A stretch of 64,000 bases of DNA, taken from positions 55,775-119,774 of the forward strand of contig CANFCK010000013.1 of assembly GCA_947445035.1 (NCBI GenBank), in the 5' to 3' direction. How positions within the stretch are numbered: the first letter of the stretch is position 1; each line of letters opens with the position of its first letter. The notes beneath the pieces were generated by a model. That model did not search any database. It was not told the origin of the DNA and saw only the letters and a program-made list of their open reading frames with translations. This DNA comes from Deltaproteobacteria bacterium. GTDB taxonomy: Bacteria > Myxococcota_A > UBA796 > SXON01. The translations under genes and the position numbers were made by a program. Shown here one piece after another: positions 18,088 through 26,600 of this stretch.

Positions 18088-20378
18088 CCCTCTCCCGCGA
18101 ATTGACCATTGCCTTGTCCCTCGCACTCGACGAAGCCCGTGAGCGCGGCCATGAATTCATCACGCTCGAACACGTGCTGTACGCGCTACTGACCGACCCC
18201 ACCTCGGCGGAGTGCCTCCAAGCCTGCGGTGTAGACCTCAAGGTGCTCGAAAAAGAGCTGGACACATTCTTCACCACGCTCGAAAAAGCGGAGATGGGGG
18301 ACGAAGACCCCGAACAAACCGATGCGTTCCGCCGCGTATTGAACCGTTCGGCGCTGCACGTGCAGTCCAGCGGCAAGACCGAGATCCGCGGCCCCAACGT
18401 ACTGGTGGCCCTGTTCTCCGAGGACGACAGCCACGCCGTGCACATGTTGCGCCAACAAGGTGTCGAAAAGCTCGACGTCACCTCGTTCATCGCGCATGGC
18501 CGCCGCAAGGTGGTCGAGGACAAGACCTTGGAAGGGGCAGGGGGTGAGCCCGGGAAATCCGCGCCGGTGAAGGACCCGCTCGGGCAGTTCTGCGTGAACC
18601 TGAACAAGAAGGCCATCGCCGGCAAGATCGACCCGCTCATCGGCCGCAGCGCCGAGCTGGAACGTACCATCCAGGTGCTGGCGCGTCGTCGTAAGAACAA
18701 TCCACTCTACCTGGGCGATGCCGGCGTCGGAAAGACCGCCATCGTCGAGGGTCTGGCGCTGGCGATCGTGGAGGGCCGCGTCCCGGACCTCCTCAAGCCG
18801 TGCGTCATCTACGCCCTCGACATGGGCGCGGTCGTCGCCGGCACTCGGTATCGTGGCGACTTCGAAGAGCGGGTGAAAGCGGTCGTGGACACGCTGGTCG
18901 CCACGCCCGAGGCGATCCTTTTCATCGACGAGATCCACACGGTCATCGGCGCAGGAGCGACCAGCGGCGGGTCACTCGACGCGTCCAACATCCTCAAGCC
19001 GGCGTTGGCCAATGGGGAACTGCGCTGCATCGGCAGCAGCACGCACCAGGAATATCGGCAGAGCTTCGGCAAGGACCGCGCCTTCGCCCGGCGCTTCCAG
19101 ACCATCGAAATCGGCGAGCCCACCGTCGAGGAGACGATCCTGATCCTCGAAGGGCTCAAGACGCAGTACGAGAAGCACCACGGCATCACCTACACCTCAG
19201 AAGCGCTGGACGCTGCGGCGAGGCTCTCCGCCCGCTACATCAACGAACGGTTCCTGCCTGACAAGGCCATCGATGTGATCGACGAAGGCGGCGCCGCCAA
19301 GCGGCTCTCGCAGCCGGGGGGGATCGTCGACCAGACCGACGTGGAAACCGTGGTCGCGCGGATCGCCCGGATCCCGCCGAAGAGCGTCACGGCGGAAGAG
19401 TCGAGCAACCTCAAGAACCTCGCCAACGAGCTGCGAGAACGGATCTTTGGGCAAGAGAAGGCCATCGACGCCATTGCCTCGGTGATCAAGCTCAGCCGCG
19501 CCGGCCTCGGCGCGCCAAACCGCCCCGTCGGGTGTTTCTTGTTCTCGGGACCGACCGGCGTCGGCAAGACGGAGCTGGCCAAGCAGCTCGCCGAGGTCAT
19601 GGGCGTCCAGTTCCTCCGCTTCGACATGTCCGAATACAGTGAATCGCATACGGTGTCGCGACTGATCGGTGCACCCCCGGGCTACATCGGCTTCGACCAG
19701 GAGGGCCTGCTCACCGGGGCGGTCAGCCGCACCCCCCACGCCGTCCTGGTGCTCGACGAGATCGAAAAAGCACACCCCCAGATCTTCAACATCCTTTTGC
19801 AGGTGATGGACAACGCCACGCTCACCGACAACAACGGGAAGAAGGCTGATTTCCGGAACGTGGTGTTGATCCTCACCACCAACGCCGGCGCGCGCGAGGC
19901 CGCCAAGGGCAGCGTCGGCTTCACGCCACCGGGCGCCGAGGGCAAGGTGTCCGAGGCCCTCAACAACCTCTTCCCCCCCGAGTTCCGCAATCGACTCGAT
20001 GGCAGCGTGGTCTTCGGGGCCTTGACCCGTCCGGTGATCCTCCAGGTCGTCGATAAATTCGTGCTCCAATTGGGCGCCCAGCTTCAGGCACGGGACGTCA
20101 CCATCGAGGTCACGACCTCCCTGCGCGAGTGGCTGGGCAACGAAGGCTACAAACCGGCGTTCGGCGCCCGTGAAATGGGACGCGTCATCCAGGATCACCT
20201 CAAGAAGGCGCTCGCCGACGAGCTGCTTTTCGGGAGGCTCCAGAAGGGCGGGCGCGTCCTTGCCGACTTCGTCGAGGGGGCGGTGACCTTTGACTACACG
20301 CCGAGGCCCGAGCCGGAGGCGGCCATCGCCGCTGAGCCGGAGGTGGCTGTCGCAGAAGGGCGGGAGCCGGCGGAGTAG
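18084..20378 (+). CDS. clpA: ATP-dependent Clp protease ATP-binding subunit ClpA
   Basis: This 764-residue AAA+ unfoldase partners with ClpP. It has an N-terminal Clp-N repeat domain (LSRELTIALSLALDEARERG), then D1 with Walker A GDAGVGKTAIVEG and Walker B AILFIDEIHTVIGAG. D2 has GPTGVGKTELAKQLAEVMGV and VLVLDEIEKAHP, followed by a ClpA-type C-terminus (GNEGYKPAFGAREMGR). The start is GTG 18084, overlapping clpS. A Glu/Pro/Ala tail follows the conserved end. clpP is not in the window. Confidence 0.97.
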   Translation: MTLSRELTIALSLALDEARERGHEFITLEHVLYALLTDPTSAECLQACGVDLKVLEKELDTFFTTLEKAEMGDEDPEQTDAFRRVLNRSALHVQSSGKTEIRGPNVLVALFSEDDSHAVHMLRQQGVEKLDVTSFIAHGRRKVVEDKTLEGAGGEPGKSAPVKDPLGQFCVNLNKKAIAGKIDPLIGRSAELERTIQVLARRRKNNPLYLGDAGVGKTAIVEGLALAIVEGRVPDLLKPCVIYALDMGAVVAGTRYRGDFEERVKAVVDTLVATPEAILFIDEIHTVIGAGATSGGSLDASNILKPALANGELRCIGSSTHQEYRQSFGKDRAFARRFQTIEIGEPTVEETILILEGLKTQYEKHHGITYTSEALDAAARLSARYINERFLPDKAIDVIDEGGAAKRLSQPGGIVDQTDVETVVARIARIPPKSVTAEESSNLKNLANELRERIFGQEKAIDAIASVIKLSRAGLGAPNRPVGCFLFSGPTGVGKTELAKQLAEVMGVQFLRFDMSEYSESHTVSRLIGAPPGYIGFDQEGLLTGAVSRTPHAVLVLDEIEKAHPQIFNILLQVMDNATLTDNNGKKADFRNVVLILTTNAGAREAAKGSVGFTPPGAEGKVSEALNNLFPPEFRNRLDGSVVFGALTRPVILQVVDKFVLQLGAQLQARDVTIEVTTSLREWLGNEGYKPAFGAREMGRVIQDHLKKALADELLFGRLQKGGRVLADFVEGAVTFDYTPRPEPEAAIAAEPEVAVAEGREPAE

Positions 20379-20430
20379 CGGGGAGGCGCCGATAGACGCC
20401 GCGAATCCTGCCGCCTACGCTCCGTAGCAG

Positions 20431-21060
20431 CTACCCCGGCGGCGGCGCCGACCCCGCGGGTGCCGCACCCCCAACCGGAGGCGCCCCCGCAGGCGGCGCC
20501 CCGGCCGGGGTGCCGCCCGCAGGCGGCGGGCCTCCGCTTTCGAGCTTGTTGAGCACCAGCTTGAGGTCGGTGATCGGCTTGTCGCCCACGTCGATCCACG
20601 TGCTGGCCGCCATCGGCTCGCCGAGCGTGGGCCCGTCCCCGGTCACGTCGATGAACACCGCGACCTGAACGGTCCCGAAGTTTTTAGGCAGCTCCACGTC
20701 GAAGGGGCCGAGGGCGTCGAGCTTTCCGGAGTAGACCAACTCGGAGACGGTGTCGCTTTTCTTGAGCACGTCCATCCGAATCGTCCCTTCGGGGGTGCCG
20801 GCGTAGGATGCTGTGCCAGAGACCTTCACACCCTCGCCCGGCACCACGGCCAGGGACGAGGGCGCGCCGGTGCCGGGGGTCGGGGGGGTGCCGGCTTGGC
20901 CGCCAGGCGGGGGGCCACCGGGGGTCTCACCGCCGGGGCGGGGGGCACCCGGCGCGCCGCCGGCCTCGCCGCCCGGGGGACCAGACTGCATCGGGACCTC
21001 TTCCGGGGCTTCAGTGGGACAGGCGGAGAGGAGGAGCAGCAGACTCAGCATGGGATTCAC
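20431..21060 (-). CDS. Pro/Gly-rich lipoprotein of unknown function
   Basis: This encodes 209 residues. The N-terminus MNPMLSLLLLLSAC is a lipoprotein signal with an LSAC lipobox. A low-complexity Gly/Pro/Ala linker follows, then a compact folded core of about 95 residues (VKVSGTASYAGTPEGTIRMD through DLKLVLNKLE), then a second Pro/Gly/Ala-rich tail. The core looks like a small beta-sandwich with a conserved-looking VAVFIDVTGDGPTLGEP segment. I do not recognise a family. It stands between clpA, with which it converges, and the large membrane protein to its right. Confidence 0.7.
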   Translation of the reverse strand: MNPMLSLLLLLSACPTEAPEEVPMQSGPPGGEAGGAPGAPRPGGETPGGPPPGGQAGTPPTPGTGAPSSLAVVPGEGVKVSGTASYAGTPEGTIRMDVLKKSDTVSELVYSGKLDALGPFDVELPKNFGTVQVAVFIDVTGDGPTLGEPMAASTWIDVGDKPITDLKLVLNKLESGGPPPAGGTPAGAPPAGAPPVGGAAPAGSAPPPG

Positions 21061-21111
21061 ACTCGATGTGCCAACATGCCAAGTCCCGGCGTACCGCGCA
21101 AGGCCTGGAGC

Positions 21112-22845
21112 TTACTCGGGAGCCGGCGGTGACGCGTTTGCCGGGCCAACCGGCCGGTTGGGGGGGGGCAACGGCGCATTCGGGTCGGCAGGTCGAACGT
21201 CCCAGAGCAAAACCGGTCCGTGTTCGGTCGGGTCCCCGAGCTTATCCCGCAGCCAGCTCTCCATTTCGGCCGTCTCACCAAGATCGCGGTGCAACGCTAT
21301 GAATCCGGCGTCTCCCCGACGGAGGTCTTGGATATGGGCCTGCCGGAAGGCGCTCCCGCTCCCGAGTACGAGCCCCGCGAGTCCCCCATTCCCGTACAGC
21401 CGGAACGCGTCGGCACGAACGTTGGGACCGTACGGGATCGGCTGACCGTGGATGGTCTGAAAAAGCAGGTATCGCGAGGTGCTCATCCCCTCCCCGTTCG
21501 CGGGAACGTCCACGACGGCGCGCGGGGGGGCGTCCGAGGTCTCCGCCACCGCCGCTCGCACCGCCTCGGCGTAGCCGAAGTCCAACGCCGGGGTCGTGGC
21601 CACCGGCCAGGGGGCGGGGCTCAGCAGGAGCAACTCGACGAGCAGGCCCCCCAAAACCCAAGGTGCCTGCCGCTCGCGGACACCCGCCGCCCCCACCGCG
21701 GCGACAATGGCAATCCCGATGAACCCGAGCCGCTGGGGATGGGCGATGGCGCCCGAGGGCAAAATGTCGACCAACAGCCGGTACGGCAACGCGACGAGGT
21801 GTCCGCCCAGCCGCACCCAGTCTCCCCCTACCCAAAGGAAGGGTCCCAGGCTGAAGACAACCGGCACGGCCGCCGCCCACAAGAGCCGCCGCCGCGGCGA
21901 ACGAATCGCGGGAATCAGCACGAAGAAGCCAAGGTAGCTCGAGTGTCGGAATGATTCGCCGAGCGAAGAGAGGTCCACGGATTGAAAGTTTCCGGGAACG
22001 AAAAGACTCAGCGGGTCGACCGCGTTGTGTTGGAGCACCCAGAAGCGGTCGCGCCAGTCCGCGACGTCGCGTTGAATGACGGAGTGCGCCGCATCAGCCA
22101 CGGTCGACTCGATCACCAGGATCACCGGAATCGTCACCACCGCGGCCACGATCGCCGCCACGACGACACCGCGGAGCAGCTCGCGCCGCGGCCCACGCCA
22201 AAGCGCGTCCGCAAGCACGACCACCGCTGCGAGGCCCAGCCCAACGGCGTAGTAGTAGGTCCCGACCGCGGTCAGCGCCCCGAGCAGCCCCGTTGTCACC
22301 CAGCCGCGAACCGGGCCTGGAGAGGCCGTCGCCCTCAAAAGTGCGGCCAGTGCGAAGACGCCCCACGCAACGCCCACCGCCTCGCTGATGCCGTTGTGCA
22401 GCTCGGAGATGACGTGCGCGGACGCAGCGACACCCACGGCGCCAACCCAGCTGGCTCGAGGCCCCGCGCCGAGCGTGAGCGCGAGCTGCCGGCCGGCGAC
22501 GCTCGCCGCCGCGATCAGCGCGACGATCACGACGTTCCAGGCGAAGGCCACCCCCCCGATCGGCACCAACCACATTCCTGCCGCCGCACCCACCGGGTCG
22601 ATGAACCATAGGTGCCCACCCTCGGGCGCGTTGAGCAGGTGCGTGGCCAGCGGCAGGCGCCCCTGGACGAGACAGTCCCAGAACCACCACGGTCCCCAGG
22701 CGTGATTCCACACGTCGACTCGGGGATCGCCGAGCATCCGCGAGCCTGTGGAGAGCGTTCCGGGTGCGGTGACCAGGAGCGCAAGCCCGAGGTGCAAGGC
22801 CCAAGGCCCCACCCGGACGGGTGGAAGTTGGAGACGGTCGAGCAC
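21112..22845 (-). CDS. Large polytopic membrane protein, glycosyltransferase-C-like (second copy)
   Basis: This 577-residue protein has an N-terminal helix (VGPWALHLGLALLVTAPG), followed by GDPRVDVWNHAWGPWWFWD and LLNAPEGGHLWFIDP. About ten hydrophobic segments and a soluble C-terminal domain (PRAVVDVPANGEGMS onward) follow. Its plan matches the protein at 8082-9842: an Asp-containing first loop, a WWFW motif, a 'PxG' loop and a soluble tail, so the two are probably distant paralogues. The family resembles membrane glycosyltransferases or YfhO-type proteins. Donor and acceptor are unknown. It is transcribed away from the bactofilin-like gene, with about 190 bp between the two starts. Confidence 0.6.
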   Translation of the reverse strand: MLDRLQLPPVRVGPWALHLGLALLVTAPGTLSTGSRMLGDPRVDVWNHAWGPWWFWDCLVQGRLPLATHLLNAPEGGHLWFIDPVGAAAGMWLVPIGGVAFAWNVVIVALIAAASVAGRQLALTLGAGPRASWVGAVGVAASAHVISELHNGISEAVGVAWGVFALAALLRATASPGPVRGWVTTGLLGALTAVGTYYYAVGLGLAAVVVLADALWRGPRRELLRGVVVAAIVAAVVTIPVILVIESTVADAAHSVIQRDVADWRDRFWVLQHNAVDPLSLFVPGNFQSVDLSSLGESFRHSSYLGFFVLIPAIRSPRRRLLWAAAVPVVFSLGPFLWVGGDWVRLGGHLVALPYRLLVDILPSGAIAHPQRLGFIGIAIVAAVGAAGVRERQAPWVLGGLLVELLLLSPAPWPVATTPALDFGYAEAVRAAVAETSDAPPRAVVDVPANGEGMSTSRYLLFQTIHGQPIPYGPNVRADAFRLYGNGGLAGLVLGSGSAFRQAHIQDLRRGDAGFIALHRDLGETAEMESWLRDKLGDPTEHGPVLLWDVRPADPNAPLPPPNRPVGPANASPPAPE

Positions 22846-23038
22846 AGCGGGGTGTATCTAGAAGCGGTGTTCTTGCCCCCACCGGCGGGGGAATGGCGGA
22901 CGCTCCGAGTCCCGACCCGAAGCCCGTTGCGTACAGCCCGAAGCCAAACCCGCGGCGTTCACAGCCCCAGCGAGCCCCCTCCGGTTGACGCCCCGACGTG
23001 CACACCCTACGTTGGACCCCGAATCGGAGCGGTCCGCA

Positions 23039-24505
23039 ATGTCCCAGGCGTTTGTCATTCCCCACGGTGTCGTCTTCGCCATCAACGACGACGGCGTCGT
23101 CATCGAAAACGAAGGCGATGTGGAGCTGCACACCGACTTCGGCGGGCGGACCCTCGCGCGCGTCGTCTCGCACGAGGGCAACATCCAACTGGACGCCACC
23201 AGCCTGGATGCAGGCCAGGTCATCGCCAGCGGTGAGCTCACCACCACCGGGGCGCTCAAGGCACAGTCGGTACGGGCGCGAAGCGGCACCCTTCCCGCGC
23301 TGGACGTGGGGAGTCTGAACTTCGGCGGGAACGGCAACATCGTCGGGCACCTGCGGGCAGACCAGGCCGATGTGGGCGGCAACCTGGAGGTGGGGAGCGT
23401 CGCTGCTGACGGGCTCCGCGTCGGGGGCGATCTCCACGTGCACGGTACGCTGGATGCGCGTGTTTTGGAGGTCGGGGGCACCATCACCGTAGACGGCCGC
23501 TTCAGCTTCGACGTCCTCGACGTCGCGGGGACGATCCGGCTGGCCGGCGACGTCACCGGCAAGACCCTCATCGCAGACGTCGTCGAGCTTGGCACCGGGA
23601 GTGTCAGTGTTCGCGGCATTCAAGCACGGACCCGCATCGTGATCGGGGCGGCCAGGCTGACTGTCGATGCGATCGTCGCGCCAGAAGTGATCCTGGACCC
23701 CGGGGCGACGGGCCGCGCCACGGTCATCGAGTCGCATAACGAAGTGGCGCGGGCGGCCATCAAAGGTGGATTCCGCCTGGCCGAGGTCGGCGAGATGTTC
23801 GGCACCGCCGACACTTTCCTCGCGGAGCGCGGGCTGTCCGGCCTTGGGGCCGGCACCTCGACGGGCGGGGCCGTCGCGCACGAGGCCGCCGACGAAATGT
23901 GGCAGCCCGCCGGCGTCCGCGTGCCCAGCGCACACGACGCGGCCGCGGAGGAAGCTCCGGTTGAGGGGGTCGCCGCCGAGGAGGCGACCGCGGAGGAGGC
24001 TCCCGCTGACGAGGTCCCCGCCGACGACATCCCCGCCGAGGAAGCGTCCGCAGAGGAGGCCTCGATCGAGTCCGACTCCGCCGCCGGCACCGACTGGGCC
24101 CCGGCCGACGAAACGCCCGCCCCCCACGACGCGCCTGCCGCCTACGAAGCGGAGCCCGCCGCCGACGTCGAGCCCATCGTCATTCGCGAGTATTCCGGCG
24201 AGCCACCCACGGCCGATCCGCTCGACGCGGCCGCGCCCCTCTCCAAAGCGGTCGAACACCCGCTCCACCCCCAGCTCGCGTCCACCGTGCAGCGCATCGT
24301 CGACTGCTACGCGGATTCGGAGCTGCCCCCGGCCGTGGACCGCCTTCGCGCCCTCGTCGAGGCCCGCACCTACCCCGACATTCGCGCCGAGATCACCAAC
24401 ATCTGGTCGGAGCTGTTGAAGTACCACCAGAAGAAGGGAATCCGCATCCACCACCAGGTGACGACCACGTTCAATTCGGTGAACTCGCTGGTCAAGAAGA
24501 TGTGA
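23039..24505 (+). CDS. Bactofilin-like polymer-forming protein with acidic linker
   Basis: This encodes 488 residues. ATG 23039 is chosen because GGAG lies upstream and the protein then begins MSQAFVIPHG. Residues 10-260 form regular short beta repeats rich in Gly/Val (GNIVGHLRADQADVGGNLEV, GLRVGGDLHVHGTLDARVLE, GTIRLAGDVTGKTLIADVVE), as expected for the right-handed beta-helix of bactofilins. An Ala/Glu/Asp-rich linker (about 300-385) and a helical C-terminal domain of about 90 residues follow. Bactofilins polymerise into cytoskeletal filaments at the membrane. This protein is longer than typical ones (150-200 residues), so the family call rests on repeat character alone. Confidence 0.62.
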   Translation: MSQAFVIPHGVVFAINDDGVVIENEGDVELHTDFGGRTLARVVSHEGNIQLDATSLDAGQVIASGELTTTGALKAQSVRARSGTLPALDVGSLNFGGNGNIVGHLRADQADVGGNLEVGSVAADGLRVGGDLHVHGTLDARVLEVGGTITVDGRFSFDVLDVAGTIRLAGDVTGKTLIADVVELGTGSVSVRGIQARTRIVIGAARLTVDAIVAPEVILDPGATGRATVIESHNEVARAAIKGGFRLAEVGEMFGTADTFLAERGLSGLGAGTSTGGAVAHEAADEMWQPAGVRVPSAHDAAAEEAPVEGVAAEEATAEEAPADEVPADDIPAEEASAEEASIESDSAAGTDWAPADETPAPHDAPAAYEAEPAADVEPIVIREYSGEPPTADPLDAAAPLSKAVEHPLHPQLASTVQRIVDCYADSELPPAVDRLRALVEARTYPDIRAEITNIWSELLKYHQKKGIRIHHQVTTTFNSVNSLVKKM

Positions 24506-24584
24506 CCGCACGCCGCGAGGTCCGGTCCTGGTTGCCGGAGGCCACCCCGCGGCGGTAGGATGCGCGCACTTCGGAGTTTGGAGC

Positions 24585-25910
24585 ATGCGGCTCCTCGTGC
24601 CACTACTGCTCCTGCCGGGATGCAACAGCTACGAGCTGTTTCGCGTCACCGGTTTCGAACAGGCGACGTTCAACAACAATGCGGACATCCTCTTCGTCAT
24701 CGACTCTTCGGGGTCGATGAAGGAAGAAGCCAGCGCGTTGGCGCTGAACTTCGAGGTTTTCCTCGGCCAGCTCACCAGCTCCGAGGGCAGTAACGTCCCG
24801 CGTGCCACGCTCAATGACGCGGTGAACAACTACGTCCGGGAAAGCACCGAGAACGGCTCCATCATCGACTACCAGCTGGCGCTGACCACCACCAGCGCCA
24901 ACTATTCGTCCGGGCCGACCGCTGGCATCGACGATGGCGAGGCCGGCACTCTGACCGGGGAGGTGCCCGTCGTGGTCCGCGGCGACGAGGATGTCGCGAC
25001 TGCATTTCGAACAAATCTGGTGTGCGACACGGTTTATTGGAAGACCGCGGACATGGCGACCGATCCCGGGTACGCAGCGGCCGACGACGGAAGTTGCCCG
25101 CTGCCAGAGGGCGCCGAAATCCCGCGCGAGTACCTCGAATGCCTCTGCCCGGGCGGGTGGATCGAGGTCGAAGGCGCCGGCAACGAAGAGGGGCTGGAAG
25201 CGGCGCTCAACACGCTCTGTCGAGGCTCGGCCGACGCGCCCGACGCCTGTTGGGACGACGACGACGACGAATCCACCGACCCCGGGTACCCGATCGTCCC
25301 GGGCGACGCGAACTCGATCGCCGACTTCATCCGCCCTGAGGCCAATACCTTGGTGGTCATCATTTCCGACGAAGGCGACGGCAGCCGCCGCGTACCGAAC
25401 AATGATGGCGACGCGACCCCGTACCTGGACATTTTCGCCGATTTCCCCAATTCCGTGCGCTTCGCAGTGATCGGACCGTCCTACCACGACCGGGACGGCT
25501 CCTGCCTGGACGGCGCCCAGACCTGGGGGGTCGAGCGCTACCAGGCCGCAGCCACCACCACCAACGGAGCCTACATCGACCTGACCGACCAGGAAAATGG
25601 CTGCGCAGAGACCGACTGGGGCGAAAACCTCACCAAGCTCGGCGAGCTGCTCAACAACCAGATCAGCTCCTTCGTGCTCCAGGGCGTGCCCGACGTGGCC
25701 ACCATCCGCGTGTACACCGACGGCCTCGAAGTCGGCGCTGCCGAAGACTCGACGCCCGAAGCCCAGACGCCGACGTACGGCAACGGCTGGAGCTACGACG
25801 CGGCGCTCAACGCCGTGACCTTCCATGGCGCCGCGCTCCCCGAGTACAACTCGGACGTGCGCATCTACTACCGCCCGCTCGGCGGTATCCCCCGCGAACT
25901 CCCCATCTAG
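24585..25910 (+). CDS. Lipoprotein with von Willebrand factor A domain
   Basis: This 441-residue protein begins MRLLVPLLLLPGC, a lipoprotein signal. The VWA metal-ion-dependent adhesion motif is intact (ILFVIDSSGSMKEE), and a second conserved part appears later (NTLVVIISDEGDGSRR, and VRFAVIGPS). Between them lies an insertion with several cysteines (CDTVYW, CPLPEGAE, YLECLCPGG, LCRG, DACWDDDDDES), probably disulfide-bonded outside the cell. The C-terminal part is beta-rich. The next two genes follow at 18 bp and with overlap, so the three probably form one envelope operon. Confidence 0.8.
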   Translation: MRLLVPLLLLPGCNSYELFRVTGFEQATFNNNADILFVIDSSGSMKEEASALALNFEVFLGQLTSSEGSNVPRATLNDAVNNYVRESTENGSIIDYQLALTTTSANYSSGPTAGIDDGEAGTLTGEVPVVVRGDEDVATAFRTNLVCDTVYWKTADMATDPGYAAADDGSCPLPEGAEIPREYLECLCPGGWIEVEGAGNEEGLEAALNTLCRGSADAPDACWDDDDDESTDPGYPIVPGDANSIADFIRPEANTLVVIISDEGDGSRRVPNNDGDATPYLDIFADFPNSVRFAVIGPSYHDRDGSCLDGAQTWGVERYQAAATTTNGAYIDLTDQENGCAETDWGENLTKLGELLNNQISSFVLQGVPDVATIRVYTDGLEVGAAEDSTPEAQTPTYGNGWSYDAALNAVTFHGAALPEYNSDVRIYYRPLGGIPRELPI

Positions 25911-25928
25911 GCCGAGGCTCCCCCGCCC

Positions 25929-26600
25929 ATGCTGCTCTCTATCATTTCGCTGGCGTTTGCGGCCGACCTGACCAAGGACGTCGCCAAGGACACGCTCGAC
26001 ATCGGCGTGCTCAAGAACTCCGAGGTCAAGGTCGTCCAGAAGATGCTGTACCGCAAGGATGGCGCGCTGGAGATCGGTGCCACCCTCGGGGTCATGCCCT
26101 TCGACGGCTACACCGTCGCGCCGAACCTGGGCCTCTCGGGCATCAAGCACTTCTCGGACACCCTGGGCGCAGAGCTGCGCTTGGGTGGCGGCTATGGCCT
26201 CGAAAACGGTGTCTACACCGAGCTCGCAGGGCCAACGTACGGAGTGGCGGTTGAGGCGTATCGGTACCTCGCCAGCGTCGAAGCGGACCTTCAGTACACG
26301 CTGGCCTACGCCAAGATGAACCTTGGCGGCCGCAAGGTCGTGCACTACGACGTGTACGCGCTGGTGGGCCTCGGCGCGACCCTGGAAAGCTCGGTGCTCC
26401 CTTCCGCCGACATCACGATTTCACCGGCGCTCCCGGTGGGCTTCGGCGCCCGGCTGTTCACCACCAAGACCACATTCGTCAAGTTCGAGGTGCGAGACAG
26501 CATCCTCGTCGAATACCGCGCGCAAAGCCAGACCTGGGCGCCCAAGCAGAACGTCAACATCGCCCTCGGCATCAGCCTTTTGCTCGGGGGCGGGAAGTGA
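25929..26600 (+). CDS. Outer-membrane beta-barrel protein (myxobacterial paralogous type)
   Basis: This encodes 223 residues with a short signal (MLLSIISLAFAADL). The body alternates hydrophobic and polar residues in strands separated by short turns (ALEIGATLGVMPFDGYTVAP, TLGAELRLGGGYGLENGV, VHYDVYALVGLGATLESS), and ends in an amphipathic strand (QNVNIALGISLLLGGG). The TVAPNLGLSGIKHFSDTLG region resembles the outer-membrane beta-barrel paralogous family frequent in Myxococcota. The next gene begins at GTG 26597 inside this stop. Confidence 0.72.
   Translation: MLLSIISLAFAADLTKDVAKDTLDIGVLKNSEVKVVQKMLYRKDGALEIGATLGVMPFDGYTVAPNLGLSGIKHFSDTLGAELRLGGGYGLENGVYTELAGPTYGVAVEAYRYLASVEADLQYTLAYAKMNLGGRKVVHYDVYALVGLGATLESSVLPSADITISPALPVGFGARLFTTKTTFVKFEVRDSILVEYRAQSQTWAPKQNVNIALGISLLLGGGK

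Noticed and set aside
22094..24625. 843-residue minus-strand frame spanning two genes
   Set aside because: It runs across the bactofilin-like gene and the second membrane protein as antisense or wrong frame, with no domain signal.
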